From: Alphaproteobacteria bacterium
GTDB taxonomy: Bacteria; Pseudomonadota; Alphaproteobacteria; UBA8366
Direction of reading: 5' to 3'
NCBI GenBank assembly: GCA_028281325.1
Contig: JANQKC010000028.1
Span: forward strand, 122,506-186,505
Length of the DNA stretch: 64,000 nucleotides
Part shown: piece after piece, positions 25,138 through 33,202 of the stretch
Layout: each line of letters begins with the position of its first letter
Numbering within the stretch: position 1 is the first letter of the stretch
The notes under the pieces: model-generated
Told to the model about the DNA's origin: nothing
The model's input: only the letters and a program-made list of their open reading frames with translations
Databases searched by the model: none
Position numbers and translations under genes: made by a program

Positions 25138-26292
25138 ATGGAGTTCGCGCTCACCGAGGAACAAACGCTCATCCAGGAGTCGGCGCGCCGCATGGTCGAG
25201 CGCGATATCCAGCCGATCCTGGACGCGAACGACCCGGATACGTCGCTGCCCAAACCCGACCTCCTCAAGATCTACGCGATCCTGACCGAACAGGGCCTGA
25301 TGGCCCCGCGCCTGACCGAGGCGGACGGCGGCAGCGGCATGCCCATGGTCACCTACGGCATGTTCTACGAGGCACTGCCGCCCTGGGTCGCGATTTCGCT
25401 GATGGGGCACGAATGCACCATCGCCCGCATCCATGCCGAGGCGACCCCGGCACAGCGCGCGCGCTTACTGCCCGCCCTGTTCGCCGGCAAGGGCATCTGC
25501 GGCACGGCCACGACCGAGCCGGGCGCTGGATCGGACCCGCGCGGCGTGAGCACGCGGATGCGCGTCGACGGCGACGAGATCGTCATCAACGGCCGCAAGA
25601 TGTGGATCACCAACGGGTCCGTCGCCGACGTGCTGGCCGTCACCTGTGTCGACGACGTGGACGACAAGGGCCGCACCACGCTGAAACGCGTGATCGTCGA
25701 ACCGGAGAAGCAGCCCTTCGAAATCCGCGAGATCGAGACCTTCGGCTTGAAACAGGGACATTTGTCCGAAGCGGTGTTCGAGGACTACCGCGTGCCGCGC
25801 GACAACCTGCTGGAGTCCGGCGGCGACGCGGCGCGCATGCTGACGGTGACCTGGAACGGCAACCGTCCACTGGTCGGGCTCGCCGGAGTCCACCTGGCGC
25901 AGAAGGCGTTCGACCTGGCCCGCGACTACGCCGGCGTGCGCACCCAGTTCGGCAAGCCGATCGCCGGGCACCAACTGGTGCAGAAGAACCTGGCGGACAT
26001 TGAGACCGCCGTCGTGACCAGCCGCCTGTTGTGTTACAGCGCGTTGGAAGCGCTCGACCGGGGCGACCGGTCGAACGGCATCTCGGCGATGGCGAAACGC
26101 TACGCCACGACCGCCTGCGAAGGGGCGATCAACCTCGCCATGCATATCCACGGCGGCATGGGCATCGCCTGCGAGACCGGGCTGGAGCGGCTGTTGCGCG
26201 ACTGCCGCATGCTGCCGGTGCCCGACGCCACGAATGAAATCCTGACCCTGATCCAGGGGCGGGAGATCACCGGCACCGCGGCCTTCCGGTAG
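25138..26292 (+). CDS. acyl-CoA dehydrogenase family protein
   Basis: A 384-residue FAD enzyme of the acyl-CoA dehydrogenase family. It has the N-terminal helical domain (MEFALTEEQTLIQESARRMVE), the middle beta domain with TEPGAGSDPRGVSTRMRVDGDE and NGRKMWITNGSVADV (flavin side), RTQFGKPIAGHQLVQ and IHGGMGIACETGLERLLRD. In the position of the catalytic Glu of the medium-chain enzyme (the YEGT context) stands PDATNEI, that is Asp. The first gene of a plus-strand pair, it is followed after 4 nt by the fused CoA-transferase, and is divergent from the hydrolase operon, so it probably acts on the same CoA intermediate. Confidence 0.92.
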   Translation: MEFALTEEQTLIQESARRMVERDIQPILDANDPDTSLPKPDLLKIYAILTEQGLMAPRLTEADGGSGMPMVTYGMFYEALPPWVAISLMGHECTIARIHAEATPAQRARLLPALFAGKGICGTATTEPGAGSDPRGVSTRMRVDGDEIVINGRKMWITNGSVADVLAVTCVDDVDDKGRTTLKRVIVEPEKQPFEIREIETFGLKQGHLSEAVFEDYRVPRDNLLESGGDAARMLTVTWNGNRPLVGLAGVHLAQKAFDLARDYAGVRTQFGKPIAGHQLVQKNLADIETAVVTSRLLCYSALEALDRGDRSNGISAMAKRYATTACEGAINLAMHIHGGMGIACETGLERLLRDCRMLPVPDATNEILTLIQGREITGTAAFR

Positions 26293-26296
26293 GCCG

Positions 26297-28402
26297 ATGC
26301 CTGACACCTCCCTCGACGGCGTCGTCGTCATCGAACGGGCCGGCCGCCTCGCCGCCGCCGTGGCAGGCACGCTACTGGCGGAGCTGGGGGCGACGGTCCT
26401 CCGCGTCGAGGACCCGCGCCTGGACTGGCCCGACGAACCGGAGACATGGCGCGCGCATCCGGTCGCGCTTGCGGGAAAGAGCCTGCTGCGGCTTTCGGAC
26501 GATCCGGCGGCCGCCGGCCGCCAATGGTCCGCCCTGCTCGACCGCGCCGACGCGGTGATCTATTCGCCCCCCTTGCCCACCGCCGATGACCGCGACCCGT
26601 CATTGATCCGCTGCGACGTCTCCGCCTTCGGGATCGACGGGGCGGACGGCCTGCCAAACGACTGCGGCGAGGCGATCCTGCAGGCGCTCGGCGGGATGAT
26701 GACGACCACCGGGGCCGCCGGCGGCGCGCCCGAACTGACCGGCGCGCCGGTGATCGAGTTCTTTACCGGCGTCAATGCCGCCACGTCGGTCGCCGCCGCC
26801 CTGCGCGTGCGGGAGACCGGCGGGCCCGGCCAACGCATCGACATCGCCGCCCTCGACGCCAGCATCGCGCTGACCGGCGTCTATGCCGGCCATGTGCAGA
26901 TCGGCAAAGGCCATGGCTTGCGCGCCGGGTCGCGCCACCCGCTCTGTTGCCCGTGGAACGCCTACAAGACGGCCGACGGCTGGGTGTTGATGTGTTCCAG
27001 CACCGAACCGCAATGGCGGCGTATCCTCGACCTGATTGGGCGGCCCGACGCCAAGGACAACCCGCGCTACGCCACCGCAACCGACCGCAAGAAGCACGAA
27101 GACAGGGTCGACGGGATGATAAGCGCCTGGACCGGAACGAAGACCACGCAAGAAGCCGTCGCAGCGTTCGAGGACGCGGGCATCCCCAGCGGCCCGATCG
27201 TCACCATTCCCGGCCTGATCGCGCAGGACGACGGCCCGCCGGCGCGGCCGGTTCGCATGCCGTCGGGCGGCACGGTCACGGTGCCGAACTCGATCCTGAC
27301 GATGGACGGGTCGCCCCCGATCGACGCCGATGCCGTCGCCAGCGTCTCCGGCGATGTCGAGGGCGCGGTGACGGACCTGCCGCCCCGCGCATGCCAAGCG
27401 GGGGATAAGACGGACATCCTGCCGCTGGCGGGCCTGCGCGTCGTCGACATCACCGTTTTCACGGCGGGACCGTTGGGCGGCCGCTACCTCGCCGATCTGG
27501 GCGCGGAGGTCATCAAGGTCGAACAGCCGGGCGGCGAGACCGGTCGCGCCTGGCAGCCGAATTTCGGCGGCGTCAGCGGGTATTTCGCCACCTACAACGC
27601 GGGCAAGCGCTCGGTCACCCTCGACCTGCGGACCGAGGCGGACAAGGCCGCGCTGGAGGACCTGCTCGGCACCGCCGACGTGTTGCTGCAGAACCTCAAG
27701 GCCGGCGCGATGGAGCGGCTGGGTTTCGGCCCCGAGACCGTGTGCGCCCGGCATCCCCGGCTCATCTACTGCTCGGTCTCGGGCTACGGCAGCACCGGGT
27801 CGAAGGCCCCGGCGCTCGACACCGTGATCCAGGCCAGGAGCGGCCTCATGTCGCTGATCGGAAAAACCGACGACCCGATCAAGGCGGGCCTGTCGGTCGC
27901 CGACCTGCTGGCGGCTCATCTCTCGCCCCTGGCGATCCTCGCCGCGCTGCGCTACCGCGACCGCACCGGCAAGGGGCAGCATATCGACCTGTCGATGCGC
28001 GACGCGCTAGCCTGGACGACGCAGTTGAACTGGCCCGACGGCGCATGGTCCCTGCCCCCGCACCGGCAGATCGCCTGCGCCGACGGCTGGGTGGTGGCGG
28101 AGGCCGACCCCGGGCGGATCGACGCCTGTCTCCAAGAGTCCGACCCTATCAAGAAGACGTGCAGCGATGTCTGCGCATGCTTGAGCGAAAACGGCATCCC
28201 GGCGGCGACGGTGCTGGAACTGGACGACGCCTACGCCCATCCGGTGAGCAGGCGGCGGAAGCTGTTCGACATGGCCGATACGGAAGGCGGCGTCCCGGCC
28301 ACCGTCCTCGCCGCGCCCCACGCCCTCCGAGGCACGCCCTTGCCCAACGCCCGGCCGATCCCCGCCGCCGGGGCGGATAACGGGATGCTGAAACGCGGCT
28401 GA
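26297..28402 (+). CDS. fused double CaiB/BaiF CoA-transferase (two domains)
   Basis: A 701-residue protein made of two class III CoA-transferase domains, roughly 1-365 and 376-700. The second begins LPLAGLRVVDITVFTAGPLG and has DLGAEVIKVEQPGG, NAGKRSVTLDL, SGYGSTGSKAPALDTVIQ and GLMSL: the catalytic Asp (LDTV) is present. The first has ELGATVLRVEDPR, GVNAATSVAAALRVRETG and GQRIDIAALDAS, but at the Asp position reads NDCGEAILQALGG, so Glu replaces it, and the N-terminal CoA-binding signature is weak. Normal members are interlocked homodimers, so this looks like a covalent pseudo-heterodimer with one altered site. It lies 4 nt after the acyl-CoA dehydrogenase. Confidence 0.87.
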   Translation: MPDTSLDGVVVIERAGRLAAAVAGTLLAELGATVLRVEDPRLDWPDEPETWRAHPVALAGKSLLRLSDDPAAAGRQWSALLDRADAVIYSPPLPTADDRDPSLIRCDVSAFGIDGADGLPNDCGEAILQALGGMMTTTGAAGGAPELTGAPVIEFFTGVNAATSVAAALRVRETGGPGQRIDIAALDASIALTGVYAGHVQIGKGHGLRAGSRHPLCCPWNAYKTADGWVLMCSSTEPQWRRILDLIGRPDAKDNPRYATATDRKKHEDRVDGMISAWTGTKTTQEAVAAFEDAGIPSGPIVTIPGLIAQDDGPPARPVRMPSGGTVTVPNSILTMDGSPPIDADAVASVSGDVEGAVTDLPPRACQAGDKTDILPLAGLRVVDITVFTAGPLGGRYLADLGAEVIKVEQPGGETGRAWQPNFGGVSGYFATYNAGKRSVTLDLRTEADKAALEDLLGTADVLLQNLKAGAMERLGFGPETVCARHPRLIYCSVSGYGSTGSKAPALDTVIQARSGLMSLIGKTDDPIKAGLSVADLLAAHLSPLAILAALRYRDRTGKGQHIDLSMRDALAWTTQLNWPDGAWSLPPHRQIACADGWVVAEADPGRIDACLQESDPIKKTCSDVCACLSENGIPAATVLELDDAYAHPVSRRRKLFDMADTEGGVPATVLAAPHALRGTPLPNARPIPAAGADNGMLKRG

Positions 28403-28602
28403 GTGCGCGAAACCCGCAGCCTGCCGGCGTTTACGCGCGACTTTCTACCTACGGTGGCGGCCCGACTCTTAACGATTTGTTATCCGCGACCGCCTAGCGT
28501 GTCCGGCGCAGAGTATCCCCGTGCGGCACCCACCGTAGGACGGCATATCGTTTGGCGGGCCCATCCGGGTCCGACGCAGCAGTAACCAGCAAGTGTGAAG
28601 AC

Positions 28603-30204
28603 ATGGACGGTTCCCAGGCCATCGCCACCGACGTGATCGTCGGACGCATCATTTCCATCACCGGATCGCAGATTTCGGCCCAGCTCGACACCAGCCGCGG
28701 GCCCGACGACCCGCATGCGCTGCAGATCGGTACCCTGGTCAAGACCAGGACGCCGCACAGCGTCGCCTATGGCGTGGTGCGCAGCCTGACGATCACCGAC
28801 CCGTCCGAGGACCATCCCGCCGGCGGCGTGCAGCGGGCCGAGATCACGCTGATCGGCGAGGTGCCGATGACGCCGGACGGCAAGATGTACGCCTTCCGCC
28901 GGGGCATGGCGCGCTCTCCGTCGCTGGCGCGGGAGATCTATTCCACCTCGTCGCAGGACCTGGCCCGCGTCTATGCCGCGCCCAGCCTGCCGTCGGTCAA
29001 GGTCGGCGTGATCCACCAGGACACCACCCTGCCCGCCCATGTCCTGACCGACGAGCTGCTGGGCAAGCATTTCGGCATCCTTGGCACCACGGGGTCGGGC
29101 AAGTCGTGCTCGGTCGTGCTGATCCTGCGCGCGATCCTGGACCAGCACCCGAACGCCCATGTGGTGATGCTAGACCCGCATAACGAATACAGCCAGGCGT
29201 TCGGCGAGCGCGCGGAGGTGCTGAACACCGAGACGCTGGTGCTGCCCTACTGGCTGCTGAATTTCGACGAGCTGATGGAGGTACTGTTCGGCGCGCAGGC
29301 GGACGAAGGCAGCGGCGAAGCGGCGATCCTGGCCGAGTTGATCCCGCTCGCCAAGCGCGACCATCTGGGCGATCCGGAGCGCGGCAACCATTTCACCGCC
29401 GACACCCCGGTGCCGTACAAGTTCGCCGACCTGATCCGCCGCCTGGACGACGCGATGGGCCGACTCGACAAACCCGAGGCCGCCGGACCCTACCGCCGGG
29501 TGCGGCAGCGGCTGACCTCGCTGCAGTCGGACCTGCGCTTCAGCTTCATGTTCGGCGGCATCTCGATCACCGACACGATGGCCGAGATCCTCGGCCAGCT
29601 GTTCCGCATCCCGGTCGACAGCCGGCCGATCTCGATCGTCGACCTGTCGGGCATCCCGTCGGAAATCCTCAACGTGGTGGTCTCGGTGCTCTGCCGCCTG
29701 ACCTTCGACTTCGCGCTATGGGCCGAACGCTCGGTGCCGATCCTGCTGGTCTGCGAGGAGGCGCACCGCTACGCCCCCGCGATCCCGGAACGGCGCTACG
29801 AGATGACCAAGCAGGCGCTGTCCAAGATCGCCAAGGAGGGCCGGAAATACGGCGCGTCGCTCTGCGTCGTCAGCCAACGCCCGTCGCAGCTGGCGCCCGA
29901 CCTGCTGTCGCAATGCAACACGCTCTTCGCCATGCGGATGAGCAACGCGGACGACCAGGCGCATGTGCGCGGCGCCATGTCCGACTCCTCGGTCGGCCTG
30001 ATGGACTTCCTGCCCAGCCTCGGCAACAGCGAAGCCATCGCCGTCGGCCAGGGCGTGACCTTGCCGTTCCGGATGAAGTTCAACACCCTACCGGACGACC
30101 AACGCCCACACAGCTCAACGGCGGTGTTCACGAATGCCTGGGATACGGGAACGGAGGATTTGGATTTCGTGCGCGAGATCGTGCGGCGGTGGCGGCGGGT
30201 TTAG
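28603..30204 (+). CDS. HerA-like ATPase with HAS-barrel domain
   Basis: A 533-residue hexameric-type DNA translocase ATPase. The N-terminal HAS barrel (about 10-145, starting VIVGRIISITGSQISAQLD) is followed by a RecA-like domain with Walker A GTTGSGKS (161-168), Walker B ILLVCEEAHRY (about 380-390), the sensor SQRPSQLAPD and an arginine-rich C-terminus. HerA works in DNA end processing with NurA, or with other effectors in phage defence. No NurA, Sir2 or DUF4297 partner is adjacent; the genes downstream are small and unrelated in sequence. I use ATG 28603, which begins the HAS barrel; the TTG at 28552 adds no homologous sequence. It closes the GC-rich section before the low-GC island. Confidence 0.87.
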   Translation: MDGSQAIATDVIVGRIISITGSQISAQLDTSRGPDDPHALQIGTLVKTRTPHSVAYGVVRSLTITDPSEDHPAGGVQRAEITLIGEVPMTPDGKMYAFRRGMARSPSLAREIYSTSSQDLARVYAAPSLPSVKVGVIHQDTTLPAHVLTDELLGKHFGILGTTGSGKSCSVVLILRAILDQHPNAHVVMLDPHNEYSQAFGERAEVLNTETLVLPYWLLNFDELMEVLFGAQADEGSGEAAILAELIPLAKRDHLGDPERGNHFTADTPVPYKFADLIRRLDDAMGRLDKPEAAGPYRRVRQRLTSLQSDLRFSFMFGGISITDTMAEILGQLFRIPVDSRPISIVDLSGIPSEILNVVVSVLCRLTFDFALWAERSVPILLVCEEAHRYAPAIPERRYEMTKQALSKIAKEGRKYGASLCVVSQRPSQLAPDLLSQCNTLFAMRMSNADDQAHVRGAMSDSSVGLMDFLPSLGNSEAIAVGQGVTLPFRMKFNTLPDDQRPHSSTAVFTNAWDTGTEDLDFVREIVRRWRRV

Positions 30205-30288
30205 GGGAAACCAATCGACCGAATAGTGAACTGGCGAAATTTCAACTCAAAATAACTCCAAACTGCCAATTCATAAGGCGCGTTTCTG

Positions 30289-30837
30289 ATGGACAGCGAA
30301 CGCCGAACTGAACTCGTTAGAAGAAGACAACGACTAGCTGCAACACGAAACGGAGAATATCGCACCTTTGAGGAAGGCTTCGATCAAGCAGTAGCGAAAG
30401 GGTTCATCTGCGACCGCATGGAGGACAAACTTGCGGAACAGTTACTTCAGCGCATGTCAAAAAGCTTCCCGGAAAGCAGCCGGGTCGAATACGAAACAAC
30501 TGATTTGGATTTCCGCTCATGTATCGAGTTTGCGCATGCACTGATAGCTGCATCCGACGACACTTCATTCGCACTTCTAAGATCTCATGGAGCCCCACCG
30601 GTCGCTGCAACCGGTTCCAAAGAGTCGATGGCGGAAATGATTGTTCCCATGTTGTCTCGACAGGATGACCTGTGTGTCATCTGCCTTTCGGACTACAGCG
30701 GCCTGAACCTGGGTATTTCACACGAGGCTTACGGTAAAAACGATGCTCTCTACGTCATGGCATGGGGAACCATGAAACCAGTCTTGCTCGGCCGAATTGC
30801 TACCCAAGATGCCAATTGGTTCGAGTTAAGAAAATGA
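30289..30837 (+). CDS. hypothetical protein, first gene of the low-GC island
   Basis: A 182-residue soluble protein with no signal peptide or membrane segment and no family I recognise. It has a charged N-terminus (RRTELVRRRQRLAA), a central helical part and a strand-rich C-terminal half (DDLCVICLSDYSGLNLGISHEAYG, LYVMAWGTMKPVLLGRIA). Its base composition is clearly poorer in GC than the HerA-like gene, which marks the start of the island. AAGGCG lies 9 nt before the ATG. Its stop overlaps the start of the next gene (ATGA at 30834-30837). Size and context suit an immunity-type protein, but this is inference. Confidence 0.7.
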   Translation: MDSERRTELVRRRQRLAATRNGEYRTFEEGFDQAVAKGFICDRMEDKLAEQLLQRMSKSFPESSRVEYETTDLDFRSCIEFAHALIAASDDTSFALLRSHGAPPVAATGSKESMAEMIVPMLSRQDDLCVICLSDYSGLNLGISHEAYGKNDALYVMAWGTMKPVLLGRIATQDANWFELRK

Positions 30838-31353
30838 TCTTCGGATCACCTGACAAATTCGCGATTGAAACAGAGGTTCGCTCCTTTAGCGCTGGACGCC
30901 CTTCTTGGACCGATGCGCTTGTGGATCAAGAACAAACCCGTTGGCGCATTCGACGTGCAGCATTTAGGTGTCGCGAATGGTTTCTTGACGGACATCGTTG
31001 CAAATACAGGAAATCGCACGGATCGATGTTTCGAGGGACAGACGCCGGCGGACATAATCCGGACCATCAAAGAGAATTTGTATTGCTCCGATGACACATC
31101 CACCGACAAGCAACTGGCAAAAGCGGAAGATAACGCCGAAAGGTTCAACAAATTCCTCCTTTGTCCCGACTTAGGCGAAGATTTTGACGACGTTTTTGCT
31201 GTCCTGTTGGACTACGAAGACGAAATCTTGCTGATTTGGTCGCCGTTCGAAGATGTCTCGCGATGCGATTCAATTCGGCTCGCGATGGACGAAATACTAA
31301 GACCGATGGAGCAGTTTAGTCATTGGTACGAGTGCCAGACATCGGTTCAATAG
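30834..31353 (+). pseudogene. frameshifted Imm42-like immunity protein
   Basis: ATG 30834, overlapping the upstream stop, opens a frame reading MIFGSPDKFAIETEVRSFS, which resembles the start of Imm42-type immunity proteins (MI-G-P--FAIE). That frame then loses protein character. In the +1 frame, from about 30890 onward, the expected remainder appears: LLGPMRLWIKNKPVGAFDVQ and later DFDDVFAVLLDYEDEILLIW, like the FDDG-x-VLxxDxEDxVRLI end of the family. The whole span is 520 nt, one more than a multiple of three, so a single-base insertion near 30890-30915 explains it. Alternatives: sequencing error, or an independent 162-residue gene from ATG 30865. Family naming is from memory. Confidence 0.5.
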
Positions 31354-31764
31354 ATGAAAATATCGCTGGATCACAATTGCGAGATCGTCGAGCCTCGTTT
31401 TCACGATGGCTCCGTCGTGAGCCTGGATACGTCCGACGATAAGTGCGCGATCATCGGATTGCAGACCGTCGAAGGCATTCCCCTTTCCCTCGCCCTTTCA
31501 GGTCTGGTCGGCATCCGCTGCACTAATTTTCGCGCGGGCAACATCATTCTCACCATTCAGGTGTTTTCGGGCACTCATCCGCCAGCGAGATTTGTGCGAT
31601 TCGCCTTCGGCACAGACGAAGGCGGGCATGACGCTTATATTCGCAGCATCCTCGAAAGGATCGAGCAGGGCGATCAAACACTCTGCTCAATTTTACCTTC
31701 CTATGGGTGCGAACTTCACGCCGTCTGTCGTTCCGTCGCGTTGCAGTCAGGGGACAAGCCATGA
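31354..31764 (+). CDS. hypothetical protein of the island
   Basis: A 136-residue soluble, beta-rich protein starting directly after the preceding TAG (31351-31353), with no spacer, and ending in an ATGA overlap with the next gene. Regular strands are visible (CAIIGLQTVEGIPLSLALSG, NIILTIQVFSG, ARFVRFAFGTDEGG). The early stretch RFHDGSVVSLDTSDDKCAIIG resembles small immunity-like proteins that begin with a ---HDGxVxxL- motif in other polymorphic-toxin neighbourhoods, as far as I remember. No catalytic motif is visible. Operonic position suggests it shares the role of its neighbours. Confidence 0.65.
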   Translation: MKISLDHNCEIVEPRFHDGSVVSLDTSDDKCAIIGLQTVEGIPLSLALSGLVGIRCTNFRAGNIILTIQVFSGTHPPARFVRFAFGTDEGGHDAYIRSILERIEQGDQTLCSILPSYGCELHAVCRSVALQSGDKP

Positions 31765-32015
31765 GTGGGGATTCAACCGACAAACTTCTGACATTCGAAC
31801 TTTCGGCGGAAGGCGATTCCATCGATGTTCATATGAACCGGCAGGGGTTGGATGATTTGGTCCTCTACCTCACGCGCCTTCGCGACTCCTCCACTCTGCC
31901 CGCGCACGACCACCTCATGACCGACAGTTGGGCCGGGACTGAACTGACGGAAGAAGCGCAAGGTACCGACGCGAAGCTGATCAACAAAGTGAATCTGCGC
32001 CTTTGGCCCGAATAG
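31761..32015 (+). CDS. Imm32-like small acidic protein
   Basis: An 84-residue acidic protein: a strand-helix start (LLTFELSAEGDSIDVHMNRQ, GLDDLVLYLTRLRD) and a conserved-looking end HDHLMTDSWAGTELTEEAQG followed by a closing strand INKVNLRLWPE. The H-HLM---W-G-ELTEE pattern is what I recall for Imm32-type immunity proteins. It starts in an ATGA overlap with the preceding gene. Neither a cognate toxin nor a secretion gene is visible in the window, so any immunity role would be orphan. Confidence 0.6.
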   Translation: MSGDSTDKLLTFELSAEGDSIDVHMNRQGLDDLVLYLTRLRDSSTLPAHDHLMTDSWAGTELTEEAQGTDAKLINKVNLRLWPE

Positions 32016-32545
32016 GTTTTTGCTGTCCCACGATTGGCAACGCTTATGAAAAACATCCAAGTCATCGACGGTATCGACCGATAAAGCCGCTAATTCTTCC
32101 TTGGCTGGTATTCACCTGCGGTGCGTTCGTTGGCCCCGGACTGAACCTGTTTCGGCTTAAGTATCCCGTTGATTTTTCTGCCCGAAACTTAGAAAGCTAC
32201 ATAATCCTTCTTTGGCCAACATGGCCGATAGCCATTATGGAAGTTTCAATCGGTGCATTTTGGGCAGTGGCCTACGCCGTCTCAGCCAATTTCATGTTCT
32301 TTGGTTTGGTTGGGGCAATTGCGGTTCTTTGCGCAAAGAGAATACCGTTCCTTCTGATCGGCACAGGAGTGCTTCTTTCATTTCTAGCAACGATCTCATA
32401 TTGGGGTTCCGGATTTAACCTGAAATACTTTGAGTTGCGTCCGTTCCTTACTGTAAGCGGCCTGTATGTTGCGCTTTTCTACCTAACCTATTGTCTTGCG
32501 ACCACGCAGCGAAACGTGCCTCGCTCGGTTGTCCGCGATGAATGA
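32003..32545 (+). CDS. four-helix membrane protein, start uncertain
   Basis: The frame open to TGA 32543-32545 codes for a polytopic membrane protein with about four to five hydrophobic segments: PLILPWLVFTCGAFVGPGLN, YIILLWPTWPIAIMEV running into FWAVAYAVSANFMFFGLVGA, IPFLLIGTGVLLSFLATISY, and the last near VSGLYVALFYLTYCLA. The only start near the N-terminus is a TTG at 32003, overlapping the previous gene by 13 nt; the first ATG in frame falls after the first membrane segment. The N-terminus may have been lost in a rearrangement at the remnant at 32046-32084. No family recognised. Confidence 0.55.
   Translation: MARIGFCCPTIGNAYEKHPSHRRYRPIKPLILPWLVFTCGAFVGPGLNLFRLKYPVDFSARNLESYIILLWPTWPIAIMEVSIGAFWAVAYAVSANFMFFGLVGAIAVLCAKRIPFLLIGTGVLLSFLATISYWGSGFNLKYFELRPFLTVSGLYVALFYLTYCLATTQRNVPRSVVRDE
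32046..32084 (+). pseudogene. remnant of an MKNIQVIDG-type small protein gene
   Basis: ATG AAA AAC ATC ... TAA reads MKNIQVIDGIDR and stops. The first nine residues equal the start of a family of small proteins (MxxIQVIDGAxNCxxxIF, about 100 residues) that I remember from immunity-type neighbourhoods; everything after residue 9 is gone. It lies in another frame within the start of the membrane protein gene. A chance match is possible because the evidence is only nine residues. Confidence 0.3.
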
Positions 32546-32912
32546 AACCTATCCCTTCGAGCAATGGCTAAAGGACATTTGCGGTGTGATCCGACAGATC
32601 GCTGACGCCGAGTACCAACAGCGAATCTGGATCGAGGGGAAAGTCCCTGAAGTCGGATCATATGTAGAAGCGATGTGCATGCTCCATGACGATCATCAGA
32701 TTGATTTGTTGATCACAACCGCAAGAAACGAGCGACTTCTCGAAACACCCCAAATCAAGCGGTTAGAGGCGTTTCGGGATGCATTGAACCGCTACTCCGA
32801 GACTCAGATCAGTGACGATGATCGTATCATCGTGAATGATCCGCGTTGGGCGGAGGTTCGAGATCAAGCGTCTGAATTACTAAAAGAACTATCGAAGGAC
32901 ATTGAACATTAA
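32538..32912 (+). CDS. hypothetical acidic helical protein, last gene of the island
   Basis: A 124-residue acidic, mostly helical protein: YPFEQWLKDICGVIRQIADA, QRIWIEGKVPEVGSYVEAM, CMLHDDHQIDLLI, and a C-terminal helix ending LLKELSKDIEH. The RxWxxGxxPEVxSxxExxxxxxDD pattern is common in small proteins of contact-dependent toxin loci, from memory. ATG 32538 overlaps the membrane-protein stop by 8 nt. It ends just before the vapBC promoter, whose -35 hexamer (TTGAAC) lies within its last codons. Confidence 0.6.
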   Translation: MNETYPFEQWLKDICGVIRQIADAEYQQRIWIEGKVPEVGSYVEAMCMLHDDHQIDLLITTARNERLLETPQIKRLEAFRDALNRYSETQISDDDRIIVNDPRWAEVRDQASELLKELSKDIEH

Positions 32913-32943
32913 TTCTTTCCTCCATATACTCTTTAATGGAGGA
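32902..32943 (+). promoter_or_regulatory. vapBC promoter with flanking 8-bp inverted repeat operator
   Basis: A sigma70-type promoter is readable: -35 TTGAAC (32902-32907), exactly 17 bp, -10 TATACT (32925-32930). An exact inverted repeat, TCCTCCAT (32918-32925) and ATGGAGGA (32936-32943), brackets the -10 box. The right arm also contains the GGAGGA ribosome site of vapB (ATG 32948). Binding of the VapBC complex to this palindrome would cover the -10 and the transcription start, the usual autorepression of type II toxin-antitoxin operons. Confidence 0.75.
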
Positions 32944-32947
32944 CACT

Positions 32948-33202
32948 ATGCCCCTGAACATCAAAGACACCGAGACCCATGAAATGGCGCGGAAATTGGC
33001 GCGGTTGACGGGTCAGTCGTTGACCAAAGCGGTGAAACAGGCCGTCGCGGAGAAGCTGTCCAAGCTTGAGAAGGAGCATGGACGGACTTCCCTGGCGGAT
33101 GAACTGGACCATATCGCGCTGCATTGCGCCAAGCTGCCGCGCAAGGACAAACGCGACGTCGACAAGATCATCGGCTACGATGAGCGCGGCCTGCCCGAAT
33201 GA
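32948..33202 (+). CDS. vapB: VapB-type antitoxin (Rv0623-like)
   Basis: An 84-residue antitoxin: an N-terminal DNA-binding part (LNIKDTETHEMARKLARLTG and SLTKAVKQAVAEKL, ribbon-helix-helix-like, about 1-40) and a C-terminal acidic, toxin-binding tail (RKDKRDVDKIIGYDERGLPE). The end matches Rv0623-family antitoxins, which have the IxGYDExGLP finish. ATG 32948 is chosen because GGAGGA lies 5 nt upstream. Its stop overlaps the vapC start (ATGA). It should repress the operon with VapC through the palindrome at 32918-32943. Confidence 0.9.
   Translation: MPLNIKDTETHEMARKLARLTGQSLTKAVKQAVAEKLSKLEKEHGRTSLADELDHIALHCAKLPRKDKRDVDKIIGYDERGLPE

Noticed and set aside
28603..32912. A HerA-based anti-phage defence system
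   Set aside because: No recognised nuclease, Sir2 or DUF4297 partner next to the ATPase. Kept only as a low-weight possibility in the findings.
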